Assembly: GCF_036021035.1 (NCBI RefSeq)
Contig: NZ_CP107930.1
Coordinates: 682,001-746,000 of the forward strand
Origin: Kineococcus sp. NBC_00420
GTDB taxonomy: Bacteria > Actinomycetota > Actinomycetes > Actinomycetales > Kineococcaceae
DNA length: 64,000 bases
Reading direction: 5' to 3'
The translations under genes were made by a program, and so were the position numbers. Shown piece by piece: positions 26,641 to 35,695 of the stretch (within the stretch, counting starts at the first letter, position 1; every line of letters begins with the position of its first letter). Under the pieces are notes generated by a model that worked only from the letters and a program-made list of their open reading frames with translations, did no database searches and was not told the origin of the DNA.

Positions 26641-27239
26641 GAGAACTCCTTCAAACGTTGAGGGGTGCAGCCGGCGATCGCGCTGCCGGCCGTGGTGGCC
26701 GGGCGTCGTTCGTGGTCTGTCACGGGGATAGAGACGAAGAACCGGCGAAACGGCACGGTCCCTCAAGTATGACCTGCGTCACATTTTGGGATGGGTCGTT
26801 GTTCACCCGACAAGATCGCGGTGTTGAAGTTGCCGCGACCTGCGACCCCTGCTGCACTCGGTTCTGCGCCCGGACCACCGACGCGACGTCTTCTCGAAGG
26901 GTGCGCCGTGAACCCGCACCCCGGATCCCCCCGATCCCGTGGCACCGAACCCTCCGGCGCCCCCTCCACACGCACTGCACCCCCGTCGGGAGCCCCCCGG
27001 TGGTAGAGAGCCACCGGGAGCGAAGCGGCCCCTCCGGTGCCGCCGCTAGCTGGGACGCATCAGGTGGTACTGGACCGGACGGCATCGAACGCCGAGCCCG
27101 ACAGCGAGGCACGAACGAACTGCCGGATTTCCCCATCCCCGGCGACCACGACCCGTCATCGGCCGGCGGTTCTTCCACCTCCAGCGTTCCGGGGGAATCA
27201 CCGCGCAACACCAGCGCGGCGACGACGGTCCCCGATGAG
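26641..27239. other. Divergent intergenic region between Asp23 operon and sigma factor
   Basis: About 600 bases with no gene that I can support. It contains the only clearly AT-richer block nearby (GACCTGCGTCACATTTTGGG around 26770). An open frame continuous with the sigma factor runs through 26658-27239 but shows no family similarity, so the sigma factor may have a longer disordered N-terminus. Promoters for both directions are expected here; I could not fix them. Confidence 0.4.
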
Positions 27240-27788
27240 GTGCTGACGCGGCGGGCGGCACTGGGCGACAAGGTGGCCTTCGCGCACCTGACCCGACGAC
27301 ACGGCCCGGCGCTGTACCGCTACGTGTTCCGGCTGCTGAACGACACCTCCGACGCCCAGGACTGCGTGCAGGAGGTGATGGTGTCGGCCTGGAAGAACAT
27401 CACCTCCTTCCGCGGCGACTCCGCGTTCCGGACCTGGCTGTTCGTACTGGGCCGAAACGCGGCGCAGAAACTCAGCCAGCGGCGTCGGCCGCGCTTTCCC
27501 GAGTCGGGCTCACGCCCTGTCATCGACTTCGATCAGGCCACCGCGGGCCTGCGAGATCTGCACGCCGACCCTGCACGTGACACGATCGACTCCCAACTCC
27601 TCGCCGCGCTGGATGCAGCGCTACTGCTGCTGCCCGAGCGGCAACGCAGCGTGTGGATCCTGCGGGAGATCGAAGATCTCTCCTACGCCGACATCGCCAC
27701 TGTCGTGAGTGTCAGCCCCACCGCCGTGCGGGGTCTGCTGCAACGGGCCCGCACGGCGATCGCAGCGACCTTGGAGGAGTGGCGGTGA
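27240..27788 (+). CDS. ECF-type sigma-70 family RNA polymerase sigma factor
   Basis: 182 residues. Region 2 is seen in AFAHLTRRHGPALYRYVFRLL and DAQDCVQEVMVSAWKNITSF, with FRTWLFVLGRNAA; region 4 in LLPERQRSVWILREIEDLSY and VSPTAVRGLLQRAR. Low similarity in the linker is normal. The start is uncertain: GTG 27240 leaves just the sigma core, while the frame is open upstream to 26658 without an obvious ATG. It overlaps its partner gene (GTGA at 27785) and diverges from the Asp23 operon, which it may control. Confidence 0.85.
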   Translation: MLTRRAALGDKVAFAHLTRRHGPALYRYVFRLLNDTSDAQDCVQEVMVSAWKNITSFRGDSAFRTWLFVLGRNAAQKLSQRRRPRFPESGSRPVIDFDQATAGLRDLHADPARDTIDSQLLAALDAALLLLPERQRSVWILREIEDLSYADIATVVSVSPTAVRGLLQRARTAIAATLEEWR

Positions 27789-28333
27789 ACATGAAGAACG
27801 ACGACGACGGTCACGACGAGAGCACCTCCGGCGACCGCGATGGTGACCGGACCGGCGACAGCGGTGGAGCTCGCCGCGCTGACGGCACCGTCACTGACCG
27901 GCTCGCGCAGGCCACGATGCTGCTGCGCCAGCACACCGACGCCGGCTGGGAGGCCATCGAAGACCGCGTCCTGGCCCGTGCGTTGAGCCTGTTCCGCCCC
28001 TCGGCACCCCTGCGCGGGCGGCATCACGACGGCGACTTCTTCGTCGCCTCCGACGTCCTCGTCGCCCAGTTGCGCGAGGCGGTCGACGCTGTCCCCCACG
28101 CCGCTGCACAGCAGATCACCTGCACGAGCGGGCACGATGACCAGCTGGAATCAGTGACGATCCAGCTGATCGCCCTCTTCGGCACCCCCCTGCTGGAACT
28201 CGCCGACCGCATCCACCTCGTAGCGCTCAAGGTGCTGCGGGAGCTGCTCGGTGAACTCGCCCCCGCCGCCGAACAGGTCCACACCCACGTTCACATCGGC
28301 GACGTCTCCCGCGATGCTCGCATCGTGGACTGA
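27785..28333 (+). CDS. Sigma-factor-coupled protein, possibly Asp23-related
   Basis: 182 residues from GTG 27785, overlapping the sigma factor stop. An acidic, Asp/Gly-rich N-terminus is followed by DRLAQATMLLRQHTDAGWEAIEDRVLARAL, then FVASDVLVAQLREAVDAVPH, VTIQLIALFGTPLLELADRI and VHTHVHIGDVSR. The strand-helix order resembles a diverged Asp23 domain. A sigma factor's coupled partner is often its anti-sigma factor, but no zinc motif or membrane helix is present. I regard it as an Asp23-like regulator or effector. Confidence 0.6.
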   Translation: MNMKNDDDGHDESTSGDRDGDRTGDSGGARRADGTVTDRLAQATMLLRQHTDAGWEAIEDRVLARALSLFRPSAPLRGRHHDGDFFVASDVLVAQLREAVDAVPHAAAQQITCTSGHDDQLESVTIQLIALFGTPLLELADRIHLVALKVLRELLGELAPAAEQVHTHVHIGDVSRDARIVD

Positions 28334-28364
28334 GCTGCGACTCCTGCCCGTGCTCGTCTCGAAA

Positions 28365-28718
28365 TCAGCGCTCTGACGCCGACGGCTCGTCCTCGGTGCC
28401 TCCGCGGGCCCCTTGGCGCGGTACCGGCAGACGGCGTGGTCGGACACCACGAGACCGTCGTCGAGTCAAGGCGGCCTCCCGTTCGCCGAGGAGCATCGCC
28501 CGACGAACTGCCCGCTCCAGCGACTCGTCCCGAACCTCATCCCCGGGCCGAGAGCCGAAGCTGGCCTGCCCGAGGATCGTCGCGGCCTCAGCAGTGACCG
28601 TCGCCTTCGCCGCGAGCGCGGCTTCTTCGAACGACGTCGCCTCGCAGTGTTGCGCGGTCAACGTCTCATCGGTGTCCCCACCCCCCTTCATCGACTCCAA
28701 GGGTGGCGAGGAAGTCAT
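28365..28718 (-). CDS. Hypothetical protein
   Basis: 117 residues from ATG 28718 (AGGTGG upstream). The middle helix-rich part TSFEEAALAAKATVTAEAATI and DESLERAVRRAMLLGEREAAL resembles the helical spacer of ANTAR or UvrB/UvrC-like proteins, but nothing decisive. The C-terminus is basic. It converges on the sigma partner gene. Low certainty that it is expressed. Confidence 0.4.
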   Translation of the reverse strand: MTSSPPLESMKGGGDTDETLTAQHCEATSFEEAALAAKATVTAEAATILGQASFGSRPGDEVRDESLERAVRRAMLLGEREAALTRRRSRGVRPRRLPVPRQGARGGTEDEPSASER

Positions 28719-29093
28719 ACGGCCACCTGGAACCGCCCAGACCCGGACACGGCGTAGGCAGTCGGGACCTCCCCGCTGAGGGCCGGACGTGTCGGCGCAG
28801 GCGCTGCAGCGCAGCAGCTCCGCGAGGACGCGTGACTCACTGGGTACCCAGTGCTGCGTCCAGCCGGTAGCAGGGTGCTCATCGGGTGAACCGGTTGCAT
28901 GTCTCACCACGGCCCTTCAACGTGTTGCGGGTGCAGGCAGAACAACGGTAGCCGGACGCGCCACAACGACTTCCCGATCCGCAGGCAACAGCAGGCGATT
29001 CGGGTCTGCCGACGTGTGGTCGGTCTGCTGCAGGGAACGACCAACCGCCTCTGCGGCGCTCCACGGCGTACCACCGCGGCCGTTCCCGCGCCC
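28719..29093. other. Intergenic, no gene found
   Basis: Open frames here lack similarity and ribosome sites. The stretch ends at a gene remnant (29094). Confidence 0.4.
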
Positions 29094-29245
29094 TGCCCGT
29101 GGACGAACTCTGCCCGTGGACGAACTCTGCGACGCCCTGCTGGGCCGCACCGGTGACCAGATCGAGGACGACGGCGCCCTCCTCGCCCTGCAGGTCCACC
29201 CCGAAGACGGACCCCTCCCCGAGGAGGCAGGATCCCCGAACGTCT
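29094..29245 (+). pseudogene. Fragment of a SpoIIE/RsbU-type phosphatase C-terminus
   Basis: The frame reads LPVDELCDALLGRTGDQIED then DGALLALQVHPEDGPLPEEA, which is how actinobacterial SpoIIE-domain phosphatases end (VDELCDALL.R....DDVALLALR). No upstream domain is present. A perfect 17-bp duplication (TGCCCGTGGACGAACTC at 29094-29110 and 29111-29127) marks its 5' edge. It is too short to work. Confidence 0.55.
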
Positions 29246-29352
29246 CCTACCGCCTGCAGCACGGACTGACCTGGTCAGGGAGGACTGCTCGAGCGGGAGT
29301 CAACACAGCCAGGACGTAGGCGGCGTGGAACGAGTTGCGGGATCATGTCGCG

Positions 29353-29982
29353 GTGAGGAACGCGAAGGAGTCCACCCGCCCGCCCGGTGCCCTGGCTCGG
29401 CTGCGCACTGCGACCGCCCCGGCTCACCAACGTCTGAACGAAGGCCTGGACGTGTTCTCCCGTCCTTGGAGCCTCGACGTGCACCGCCGCTGGCTGAGCC
29501 TGACCTGGGGACTGCTCGCGCCTCTGGAGCGAGACCTGGCCGTGTGGGCGGAGGAGGACCCCGACGCCCTCGACGTGGTCACCCGAGCGCGCGCCGACCT
29601 GGCGTTGGCCGACCTCCGCGTGCTGGGCGTCGAGGACGTCGACCTCGAGGATCTTCAGGAGTGCCCCGACGTGCCCCCGGCGACGACGCGTTCCGCCGCA
29701 CTCGGGGTCTGCTACGTCCTGGACGGATCCACCCTCGGCGGTCAACTCGTCGCCCGCGCCGCGGTGGCTGCCGGAGTACCGGTGCAGGCGTGCACCTCGC
29801 TGACCGGGCGCGAGGGTGTCGGGCGGCGCTGGCGCGAGACCATCGCCGCGTTGGACGCCCTGCGTGAAGACGATGTCGCCGCAGCAGTCCGTTCCGCGAT
29901 CGCGACCTTCACCGCCTACGAGCGATGGCTCTCCTCCTTGTCGCGACCCGGCCACCACGACGGACTCGACTCCACGAGTTAG
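29353..29982 (+). CDS. bphO: Biliverdin-producing heme oxygenase
   Basis: 209 residues. The bacterial heme oxygenase hallmarks are the proximal histidine helix TAPAHQRLNEGL and the glycine-rich distal helix YVLDGSTLGGQLVARAAV. It opens heme to biliverdin, the chromophore of the phytochrome encoded 130 bases downstream on the same strand; gene pairing of this kind supports the role. TTG 29335 or GTG 29353 could start it; neither has a strong ribosome site. Cytosolic. Confidence 0.88.
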   Translation: MRNAKESTRPPGALARLRTATAPAHQRLNEGLDVFSRPWSLDVHRRWLSLTWGLLAPLERDLAVWAEEDPDALDVVTRARADLALADLRVLGVEDVDLEDLQECPDVPPATTRSAALGVCYVLDGSTLGGQLVARAAVAAGVPVQACTSLTGREGVGRRWRETIAALDALREDDVAAAVRSAIATFTAYERWLSSLSRPGHHDGLDSTS

Positions 29983-30112
29983 CCTCGAAGAGGGGTGGCC
30001 ACCGGTCGCTCGAAGTTCTGGCACGAGGGGTGCACGTCATCACCAGATTCTGCTGCTCGTCCGTCGAGCGGGTCGCGTCGGCGATTCGCGCGTCTCCCAG
30101 GATGGGGACCCG

Positions 30113-32488
30113 GTGAGCACCACCCCACCAGGTGCTCCGCTGCACCCGGAAGCGTTCGCGCCGGCCTATCCGGCTGTTGACCTGACGACGTGCGAGAGCG
30201 AACCCATCCACGTTCCCGGAGCTGTACAGCCGCACGGCGTGCTGCTGGCTGTCGACCGTGCCACCCGGCAGGTGGTGGTTGCCTCCGCGAACGCCGGGGA
30301 GCTCTTCGCTCGTGAAGTCGATGACGTCCTCGGCGCCCCCCTGCACGAGCTGCTGGGTCTGGACCTCGCCGCCCGAGTGTCGGCAGCTGAGGCCGCGGAC
30401 AACCTGGACGAGGCGCTCCACGCCCGCCTCGAAGTGGGCGGTGAGAACGTCGACGTCGACGTCGTACTGCACATCTCCGGCGATCGGCTCGTGGTGGAGA
30501 TCGAAGGCCTTCCTGACCAGGCCGCGCCGGTGTCCTACCGCGCCACACGGGGGGCGGTGGCGCGCCTGGCCGGTAGCGCCGGCATCGAGGACCTGTGTGC
30601 GGTCCTGGCCCGTGAAGTGCGGGCCCTGACCGGTTTCGACCGGGTCATGGTCTACCGCTTCGACCCGCAGTGGAACGGCGAGGTCGTCGCCGAGGACCGC
30701 CGGGCAGACCTCAACCCCTTCCTCGGCCTGCACTACCCCGCCTCCGACATCCCCGCCCAGGCACGCCGGTTGTACACGCTGAACTGGGTGCGCCTGATCG
30801 CCGACGTCGACTACACCCCCTCCCCGTTGACTCCCCTGCTCGACCCCGATGCCGGTGCCCCACTTGACCTCTCGCACTCGGTGTTGCGCAGCGTCTCCCC
30901 CATTCACATCGAGTACCTGAAGAACATGGGGGTGGCGGCATCGATGTCGGTCTCCCTCGTCGTCGACGGGCGGTTGTGGGGTCTGGTGGCCTGCCACCAC
31001 TACACCGGCGCGCACCGCCCCGGCTACGACGCGCGCTCAGCCGCGGAGTTCCTCGCCCAGACGACCTCCCAGCTGGTCGCTGAACGCGTGCGCTCCCAAG
31101 AACGTGACGAGGCCCTGGCCGCGCACGAACTCATGTCCGACATCCTCGCCAACGTCGCCGCCAGCACCCGTGAACCCCTGGCCACGTTGATCGAGAACGG
31201 GCGGCTGCTGGAGCTGCTGGACGCCACCGGTGCTGCGGTGTGGGACGGGCATCAGCTGCGCACCTGCGGTCAGGTACCTCCGTGGGCGGTGCTGCAACGC
31301 ATCGCCGCACTCCTGGCCCGCAAGGACGGTGCCTCGACCTTCACCGATCACCTCGCCACGCTCAGCCCCGGCCTGGGCGAGGTCGCCGACACGGCGGCGG
31401 GGGCGCTGCGGGTAGGGATCGACGACACCGGCTGGCTGCTGTGGTTGCGACCGGAACAGCCCCGCGTCGTGGAGTGGGGTGGTGATCCGCACAACGCGAA
31501 GATCGCGGCCACCGAAGGTCTGGAGGTGCGGATCAGCCCGCGCACCAGCTTCGAGAAGTGGCGCGAGGTCGTTCGTGGGCGCAGCACCGCGTGGCGACCC
31601 TGGCACGCCAGCACCGCAGACCGGCTGCGCACCCAGATCACCGGGATCATGCTCGGCCGCTCCCACGGACAGATCGCCATCGCCGAATCCCTGCAACGCG
31701 CTGTCGTGCTCGACGAAGCACCGCAGGTACCCGGCATGGACGTCCTGGCCCGCTACCGCCCCACCGAAGGCGGTCAGCTCGGCGGGGACTGGTGGGACGT
31801 CCTGCCACTGCAGACGGGCCGAGTCGCAGTCGTCGTCGGTGACGTCGCTGGACACGGGGTGCACGCCGCCGCGGCGATGGCGCAACTGCGCACCGCGCTG
31901 CGCGCCTACCTCCTGGAGGGACACTCCCCCGCCTCCGCCCTGGACCGCCTGGACACCCTGGTGTGCACGCTGCTGGGAAACCACACCGCGACCGCCCTCG
32001 TCGCCGTCATCGAGCATGCCCGCCCCGGCAGGAGCAGCGGTGCCGAGTCCGTCGAGGGCGGGGAGAACGTGATCGTGGAACTGGCCAGCGCGGGACATCC
32101 CCCACCACTGCTCATCAGTACCTCCGGGACCTCGGGTGACCTCAGTGGCGCGAGCACCAGCACGGTGCACGTGCCCCCGCGTCCGATGCTCGGGCTGGGG
32201 TTCGGTCCCACCACCGGTCTGGCGGAAGAGGTCGTACGGATCTCACTGCCACCCGACGCCCTGCTGCTGATGTTCAGCGACGGACTGGTGGAGCGACGTG
32301 ACGCGAGCATGGAGCACACCACCGCGGTCCTCGCTGCAGCTGCCACGGGTGCGGCCACGGACTTGTTCGTCGCAGCGGTCAGCCCGGCGGATGCGATGGC
32401 GACCTTGGCGGACCGGCTTCTGACCGCGGTGGCCGGTGGAGCGGGTGACGACACCACCCTCGTTCTCGTCCGGCCTCACCGTCCGTAG
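30113..32488 (+). CDS. bphP: Bacteriophytochrome with C-terminal SpoIIE/RsbU-type PP2C phosphatase
   Basis: 791 residues. The biliverdin-binding cysteine C27 stands in DLTTCESEPIHVPGAVQPHG, the bacteriophytochrome N-terminal motif. PAS is followed by GAF (YPASDIPAQARRLY; SPIHIEYLKNMGV carrying the conserved histidine), PHY (tongue motif SPRTSFEKW) and, from about residue 530, a PP2C phosphatase with metal-site motifs GGQLGGDWWDV, VVGDVAGHGVHAA, LLMFSDGLVERRD and GAGDDTTLVLV. Red/far-red light would thus gate dephosphorylation of a STAS-type anti-anti-sigma protein, in place of a histidine kinase. GTG start with GGATGGGGA upstream. Confidence 0.93.
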   Translation: MSTTPPGAPLHPEAFAPAYPAVDLTTCESEPIHVPGAVQPHGVLLAVDRATRQVVVASANAGELFAREVDDVLGAPLHELLGLDLAARVSAAEAADNLDEALHARLEVGGENVDVDVVLHISGDRLVVEIEGLPDQAAPVSYRATRGAVARLAGSAGIEDLCAVLAREVRALTGFDRVMVYRFDPQWNGEVVAEDRRADLNPFLGLHYPASDIPAQARRLYTLNWVRLIADVDYTPSPLTPLLDPDAGAPLDLSHSVLRSVSPIHIEYLKNMGVAASMSVSLVVDGRLWGLVACHHYTGAHRPGYDARSAAEFLAQTTSQLVAERVRSQERDEALAAHELMSDILANVAASTREPLATLIENGRLLELLDATGAAVWDGHQLRTCGQVPPWAVLQRIAALLARKDGASTFTDHLATLSPGLGEVADTAAGALRVGIDDTGWLLWLRPEQPRVVEWGGDPHNAKIAATEGLEVRISPRTSFEKWREVVRGRSTAWRPWHASTADRLRTQITGIMLGRSHGQIAIAESLQRAVVLDEAPQVPGMDVLARYRPTEGGQLGGDWWDVLPLQTGRVAVVVGDVAGHGVHAAAAMAQLRTALRAYLLEGHSPASALDRLDTLVCTLLGNHTATALVAVIEHARPGRSSGAESVEGGENVIVELASAGHPPPLLISTSGTSGDLSGASTSTVHVPPRPMLGLGFGPTTGLAEEVVRISLPPDALLLMFSDGLVERRDASMEHTTAVLAAAATGAATDLFVAAVSPADAMATLADRLLTAVAGGAGDDTTLVLVRPHRP

Positions 32489-32639
32489 GGATCTGCTGCG
32501 GTGATGGTGGAGAGAAGTCGCAACGGCGAGGTCTCCGGTTCTGGCTGAAAGACAACAGGACTGCAGATGCCGGTGACGGCCGGCAGAGATGACACGGAGC
32601 TTGACCTGCTCCTCAGGACACCGATCTGAGGTGGTGATG

Positions 32640-32790
32640 CTGCCCAGGAAAGAGTCTCGCGATGCCCGACCTCACTGCCGGAGTTCCGTCGACACGCTGT
32701 GCAACTGGTCCAGCCACGGGAGCAGCCGATCACCGAGATCGCTGCCGACCTCAGCGTCAGCGAGTCTTGCTCTGGCCGCTGGGTGCCGGT
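32640..32790 (+). pseudogene. IS3-type OrfA remnant
   Basis: A frame reads LPEFRRHAVQLVQPREQPITEIAADLSVSESC in two segments, with the start MPRKESRD just before, matching the N-terminal helix-turn-helix of IS3-family OrfA (PEFRR.AV.LV....I..IA..L.ISES). It is shifted at least once and stops matching after SGRW. A short footprint of a former insertion. Confidence 0.55.
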
Positions 32791-32794
32791 GATG

Positions 32795-32985
32795 GGTGCG
32801 TCGGAAAGCATTTCCGGCGACGTCGTCGGGATCTTCGAACAGCGGCAGGTGGTGTCGGGGAGCGACCAGGACGTGTCCAGGGTTGACCGGCTGGTGGTCC
32901 ATGAACGCGACGACGTGGTCGTCCTCGTGAACCCCACTCGTCTCGAGCCGCCCCTCGATCAGACGGCAGTCGCTCTGCTCGTCGC
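32795..32985 (-). pseudogene. N-terminal fragment of a HIT-family protein
   Basis: The minus strand reads RLIEGRLETSGVHEDDHVVA then FMDHQPVNPGHVLVAPRHHL, the conserved beginning of HIT hydrolases (..VhEDd.vvAFmD..PvnPGHvLV.PRrH). No start codon exists upstream in frame, and the match stops at GNAFR, where the IS3 remnant begins. The catalytic HxHxH end is missing. Confidence 0.6.
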
Positions 32986-33071
32986 AGCTGGTCGTCTACC
33001 CCACACCGCGAAGTCCCCACAGCGAGGACAGGGGGCGCTGCCGGCGGTAGTGGAACTGGAACCGCTCACGA

Positions 33072-34808
33072 TCACGTCCCCGCGATCCCTGTCGCCCCGG
33101 TGGGCATGAGATCCCCCACGCTGATGCCCCGTTCATCCACGACGAGTTCCCGCACCACGTTCTCGTGATGGCTACCACGCATCCGCTGGACGTGGATGCC
33201 GCGGTGAATGGTGGCCCCGACCTCCTGCAGCCGCAGCACGATGATCGTGTCCACCAGACCGGTGAGGTTGTCCGCCGTGCTGGCGCCGCCGGCGGGAGAG
33301 GAACCCGGGTGCAGCGCCGGCGGGGTCGCGGTGATGAACGTGGCGAGACCGATGCTGCGCACGTAGGCCGTGATCGCCAGCAGGAACCCCCGGTAGGACG
33401 GCTGAGAACCCAGGCGCTCCAGCGCTGAGAGTCCATCCAGCACCAGTCGGGTCGGATGCAACCGCTCGATGAGTCCCTGGAGCTCCACCAGGTGATCATC
33501 GAGAGAGGCGACCTCGGGGTAGAACGACTGGATCGACACTCGGCCCGGCTGATCGTCTGATGGGTCCGCCGTGGGAGAACTGCCCGTCGATGAGCTGCCG
33601 AGCGCCCACTCGTAGTGCTCGAGGTCGCATCCCAACGCCGCACCGTTGGCCAGAACCTGTTCACGAGATTCTTCGTAGGCCATGACCAGCACCTCCTCCC
33701 CCGACCTCACGCCCTCGGCGGCGAACTGGGTGGCCAGCATCGTCTTTCCCGCCCCCGTGGGACCGGCCACCAGTGTGGTCGATGCACGCAACAGTCCACC
33801 GTGGGTCAGTTCGTCGAGACCGGCAACGCCACTGGAGACACGCTCCCGAGGAGCGTGGGAGGACGGGGCCGCGTCGGGGACGTCGACTGCTGCTGACGAC
33901 GCAGCGGGCGAGGACGGAGCGGGCGGGGACGCAACTGCAGGTGTCGGCACACTGACGGGCAGCACCCGCAGGCCTTCGCCGGGGACGACGGTGAACGCGA
34001 CGTCGCCCTTGTGGTGCATCGCCCCCCGCATCTTCAGCACCTCTACGGTGCGACGGCGGAACGTACCCTCCCGGACGTTGCGCAGGAGCACCACGTTGTC
34101 GGCGACGAACTCCTCCACCCCGTAGCGGGTGAGGGAGCCCCCGGGATCGTCTTCAGTCTCGACGGTCAGCACCACCGTCAGGGCCATCGCCCGCAGTCGC
34201 AGGACCAGGGTGCGCAACAACTGCCGCGCCAGCACTACGTCCTCGTGCAGGGAAAGCACCGCGCTGAGACTGTCCAACGCCAGGCGCCGGGCCCCGGTAC
34301 GGTCCACCGCGGCACCGATCTGAGCGGCCAACGTGTCCACGTCGTAGTCCGGTCGGGCACTGGTGTCGGTGGGAGCCAACGGGGAGCCATCGACGAAACG
34401 CCAGTCCCCACGGGCTTCCCACGCGGCCACGTCCCAGCCCAGGGTGGCGAAGTTCGCCCGCAGGTCCGCAGCCGGCTCCTCCAAGGTCACGAACACCCCG
34501 GGCTGACCCGAGCGGACCCCTTCGGCCAGGAACTGGGCTGCGAACAGCGTCTTCGCCGCCCCTGCCGGCCCCGCGACCACCGTGGTCCGCCCCAGCGGCA
34601 ACCCACCCATCGCGACGTGGTCGAACCCGCCGATGCCGGTGGCGACCTTGGTGATGGCCGCACCGGACTCGTGGCCGTCGTCCCCCAGCGCCAACCGCCC
34701 TGCCAGTCGGGCCGATGCGGCCGGCATTCCCGGCGACGGAGAGGGCAGGGTCGTGGAGGGCGGGGTCGAGGAAGAGAACGAGGACCCTCTCCGTGGAGCA
34801 TCGGTCAT
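33072..34808 (-). CDS. Double-domain KaiC-like ATPase
   Basis: 578 residues, two RecA/KaiC domains. Domain 1 (about 50-285) has an altered Walker A, GPAGAAKT (80-87), an EE pair in VTLEEPAADL and Walker B LALDSLSAVL. Domain 2 (about 322-575) has a canonical GPTGAGKT (349-356), AYEESREQV and LVLDGLSALERL, ending MRGSHHENVVRELVV as in KaiC. A Ser/Pro-rich linker separates them. No kaiA or kaiB is near. ATG 34808 overlaps the stop of the RsbW-like kinase gene (ATGA), so the pair is translated together. Regulatory ATPase in stress or light signalling is inferred. Confidence 0.88.
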   Translation of the reverse strand: MTDAPRRGSSFSSSTPPSTTLPSPSPGMPAASARLAGRLALGDDGHESGAAITKVATGIGGFDHVAMGGLPLGRTTVVAGPAGAAKTLFAAQFLAEGVRSGQPGVFVTLEEPAADLRANFATLGWDVAAWEARGDWRFVDGSPLAPTDTSARPDYDVDTLAAQIGAAVDRTGARRLALDSLSAVLSLHEDVVLARQLLRTLVLRLRAMALTVVLTVETEDDPGGSLTRYGVEEFVADNVVLLRNVREGTFRRRTVEVLKMRGAMHHKGDVAFTVVPGEGLRVLPVSVPTPAVASPPAPSSPAASSAAVDVPDAAPSSHAPRERVSSGVAGLDELTHGGLLRASTTLVAGPTGAGKTMLATQFAAEGVRSGEEVLVMAYEESREQVLANGAALGCDLEHYEWALGSSSTGSSPTADPSDDQPGRVSIQSFYPEVASLDDHLVELQGLIERLHPTRLVLDGLSALERLGSQPSYRGFLLAITAYVRSIGLATFITATPPALHPGSSPAGGASTADNLTGLVDTIIVLRLQEVGATIHRGIHVQRMRGSHHENVVRELVVDERGISVGDLMPTGATGIAGT

Positions 34809-35284
34809 GAATCTCTCCGGTCTGCGTCGGTCCGAGCCGCGGCGCCGTTGCTCACGGAGTGCGCTTCTGCCCGCAGCAGCCGGAACCACACCGTCTTACC
34901 ACCTTGGGGATGACTGACCATGGACCAGGAATGCGCCAGCGCCCCCACCAGACCCAACCCCCACCCACCCTCACGATCACCGTAGGGAGTCTGCAAGGAC
35001 GTCACCCGGTCCTGATCGTGCACACCGACGACCACCGAGGTGGCTGCGACGACCACCTCGACGTTCACGATGGTGCGGGCGTGCAGCACGGCGTTGGTGA
35101 CCAACTCACTGGTCATCAGTTCCAGCGATTCTCCGGTCTCCACCGGCAGGTCGGGGACGTGGGAGCGGACGAAGCGGCGTGCGGCCGAGACCGAGCGTGG
35201 TGAGGGCTCCAGCGTCAGGCGGTGGCACGCCTGAACCGGGTCATCGTCGGGCAACGTGCCCACGACGAACTGGACGCTGATCAC
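34805..35284 (-). CDS. RsbW-like anti-sigma kinase (HATPase)
   Basis: 159 residues. ATP-fold boxes are LMTSELVTNAVLHA (N box), GVHDQDRVTS (G1) and GWGLGLVGALAHSWS (G2), ending QGGKTVWFRL. Such proteins phosphorylate a STAS antagonist and sequester a sigma factor. The stop overlaps the KaiC-like gene, an uncommon pairing, and the nearest matching phosphatase is the bacteriophytochrome at 30113. No STAS gene is adjacent. GTG 35284 starts it; the divergent side is intergenic. Confidence 0.85.
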   Translation of the reverse strand: MISVQFVVGTLPDDDPVQACHRLTLEPSPRSVSAARRFVRSHVPDLPVETGESLELMTSELVTNAVLHARTIVNVEVVVAATSVVVGVHDQDRVTSLQTPYGDREGGWGLGLVGALAHSWSMVSHPQGGKTVWFRLLRAEAHSVSNGAAARTDADRRDS

Positions 35285-35695
35285 GACACCCCTCGTTCTG
35301 GAGACGCTGAAGTACGCCCCGCTCTCGATCTCACCTTCAGCAACCAGCCAACCACGAGAAGCAACGATGCGCCTCGGCAGTTGCGGGCTCGAGTGCCAGT
35401 CCGACCAGCATCGACGAAGGCATCTTGACCACGCCGGCCGGGCAAGGGCGCACGAAGACGCATCGCGCCTCGTGCTCTCCCTCCACCGACCACGGCGTAC
35501 CCCGTCTTGGAGGACGCCCCCGGCGGCGGCATCGGGGAACCGGGGTGACCGGTTGACACCCGCAGAGACCGGCGGCGCCTCGGTCTGAGTCGTACCCGCG
35601 CGACATCAACCTTCTGCAACGGTGAAGTACCTAGGAGCCAGCCTGCTGGCCACCTCACCGCATCCGAGGAACACCTCGGACGATCCGTGGTGTCG
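35285..35695. other. Intergenic, no gene found
   Basis: Several open frames exist but none has family similarity or a ribosome site. The upstream promoter of the RsbW-KaiC pair should lie at its left end. Confidence 0.4.
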
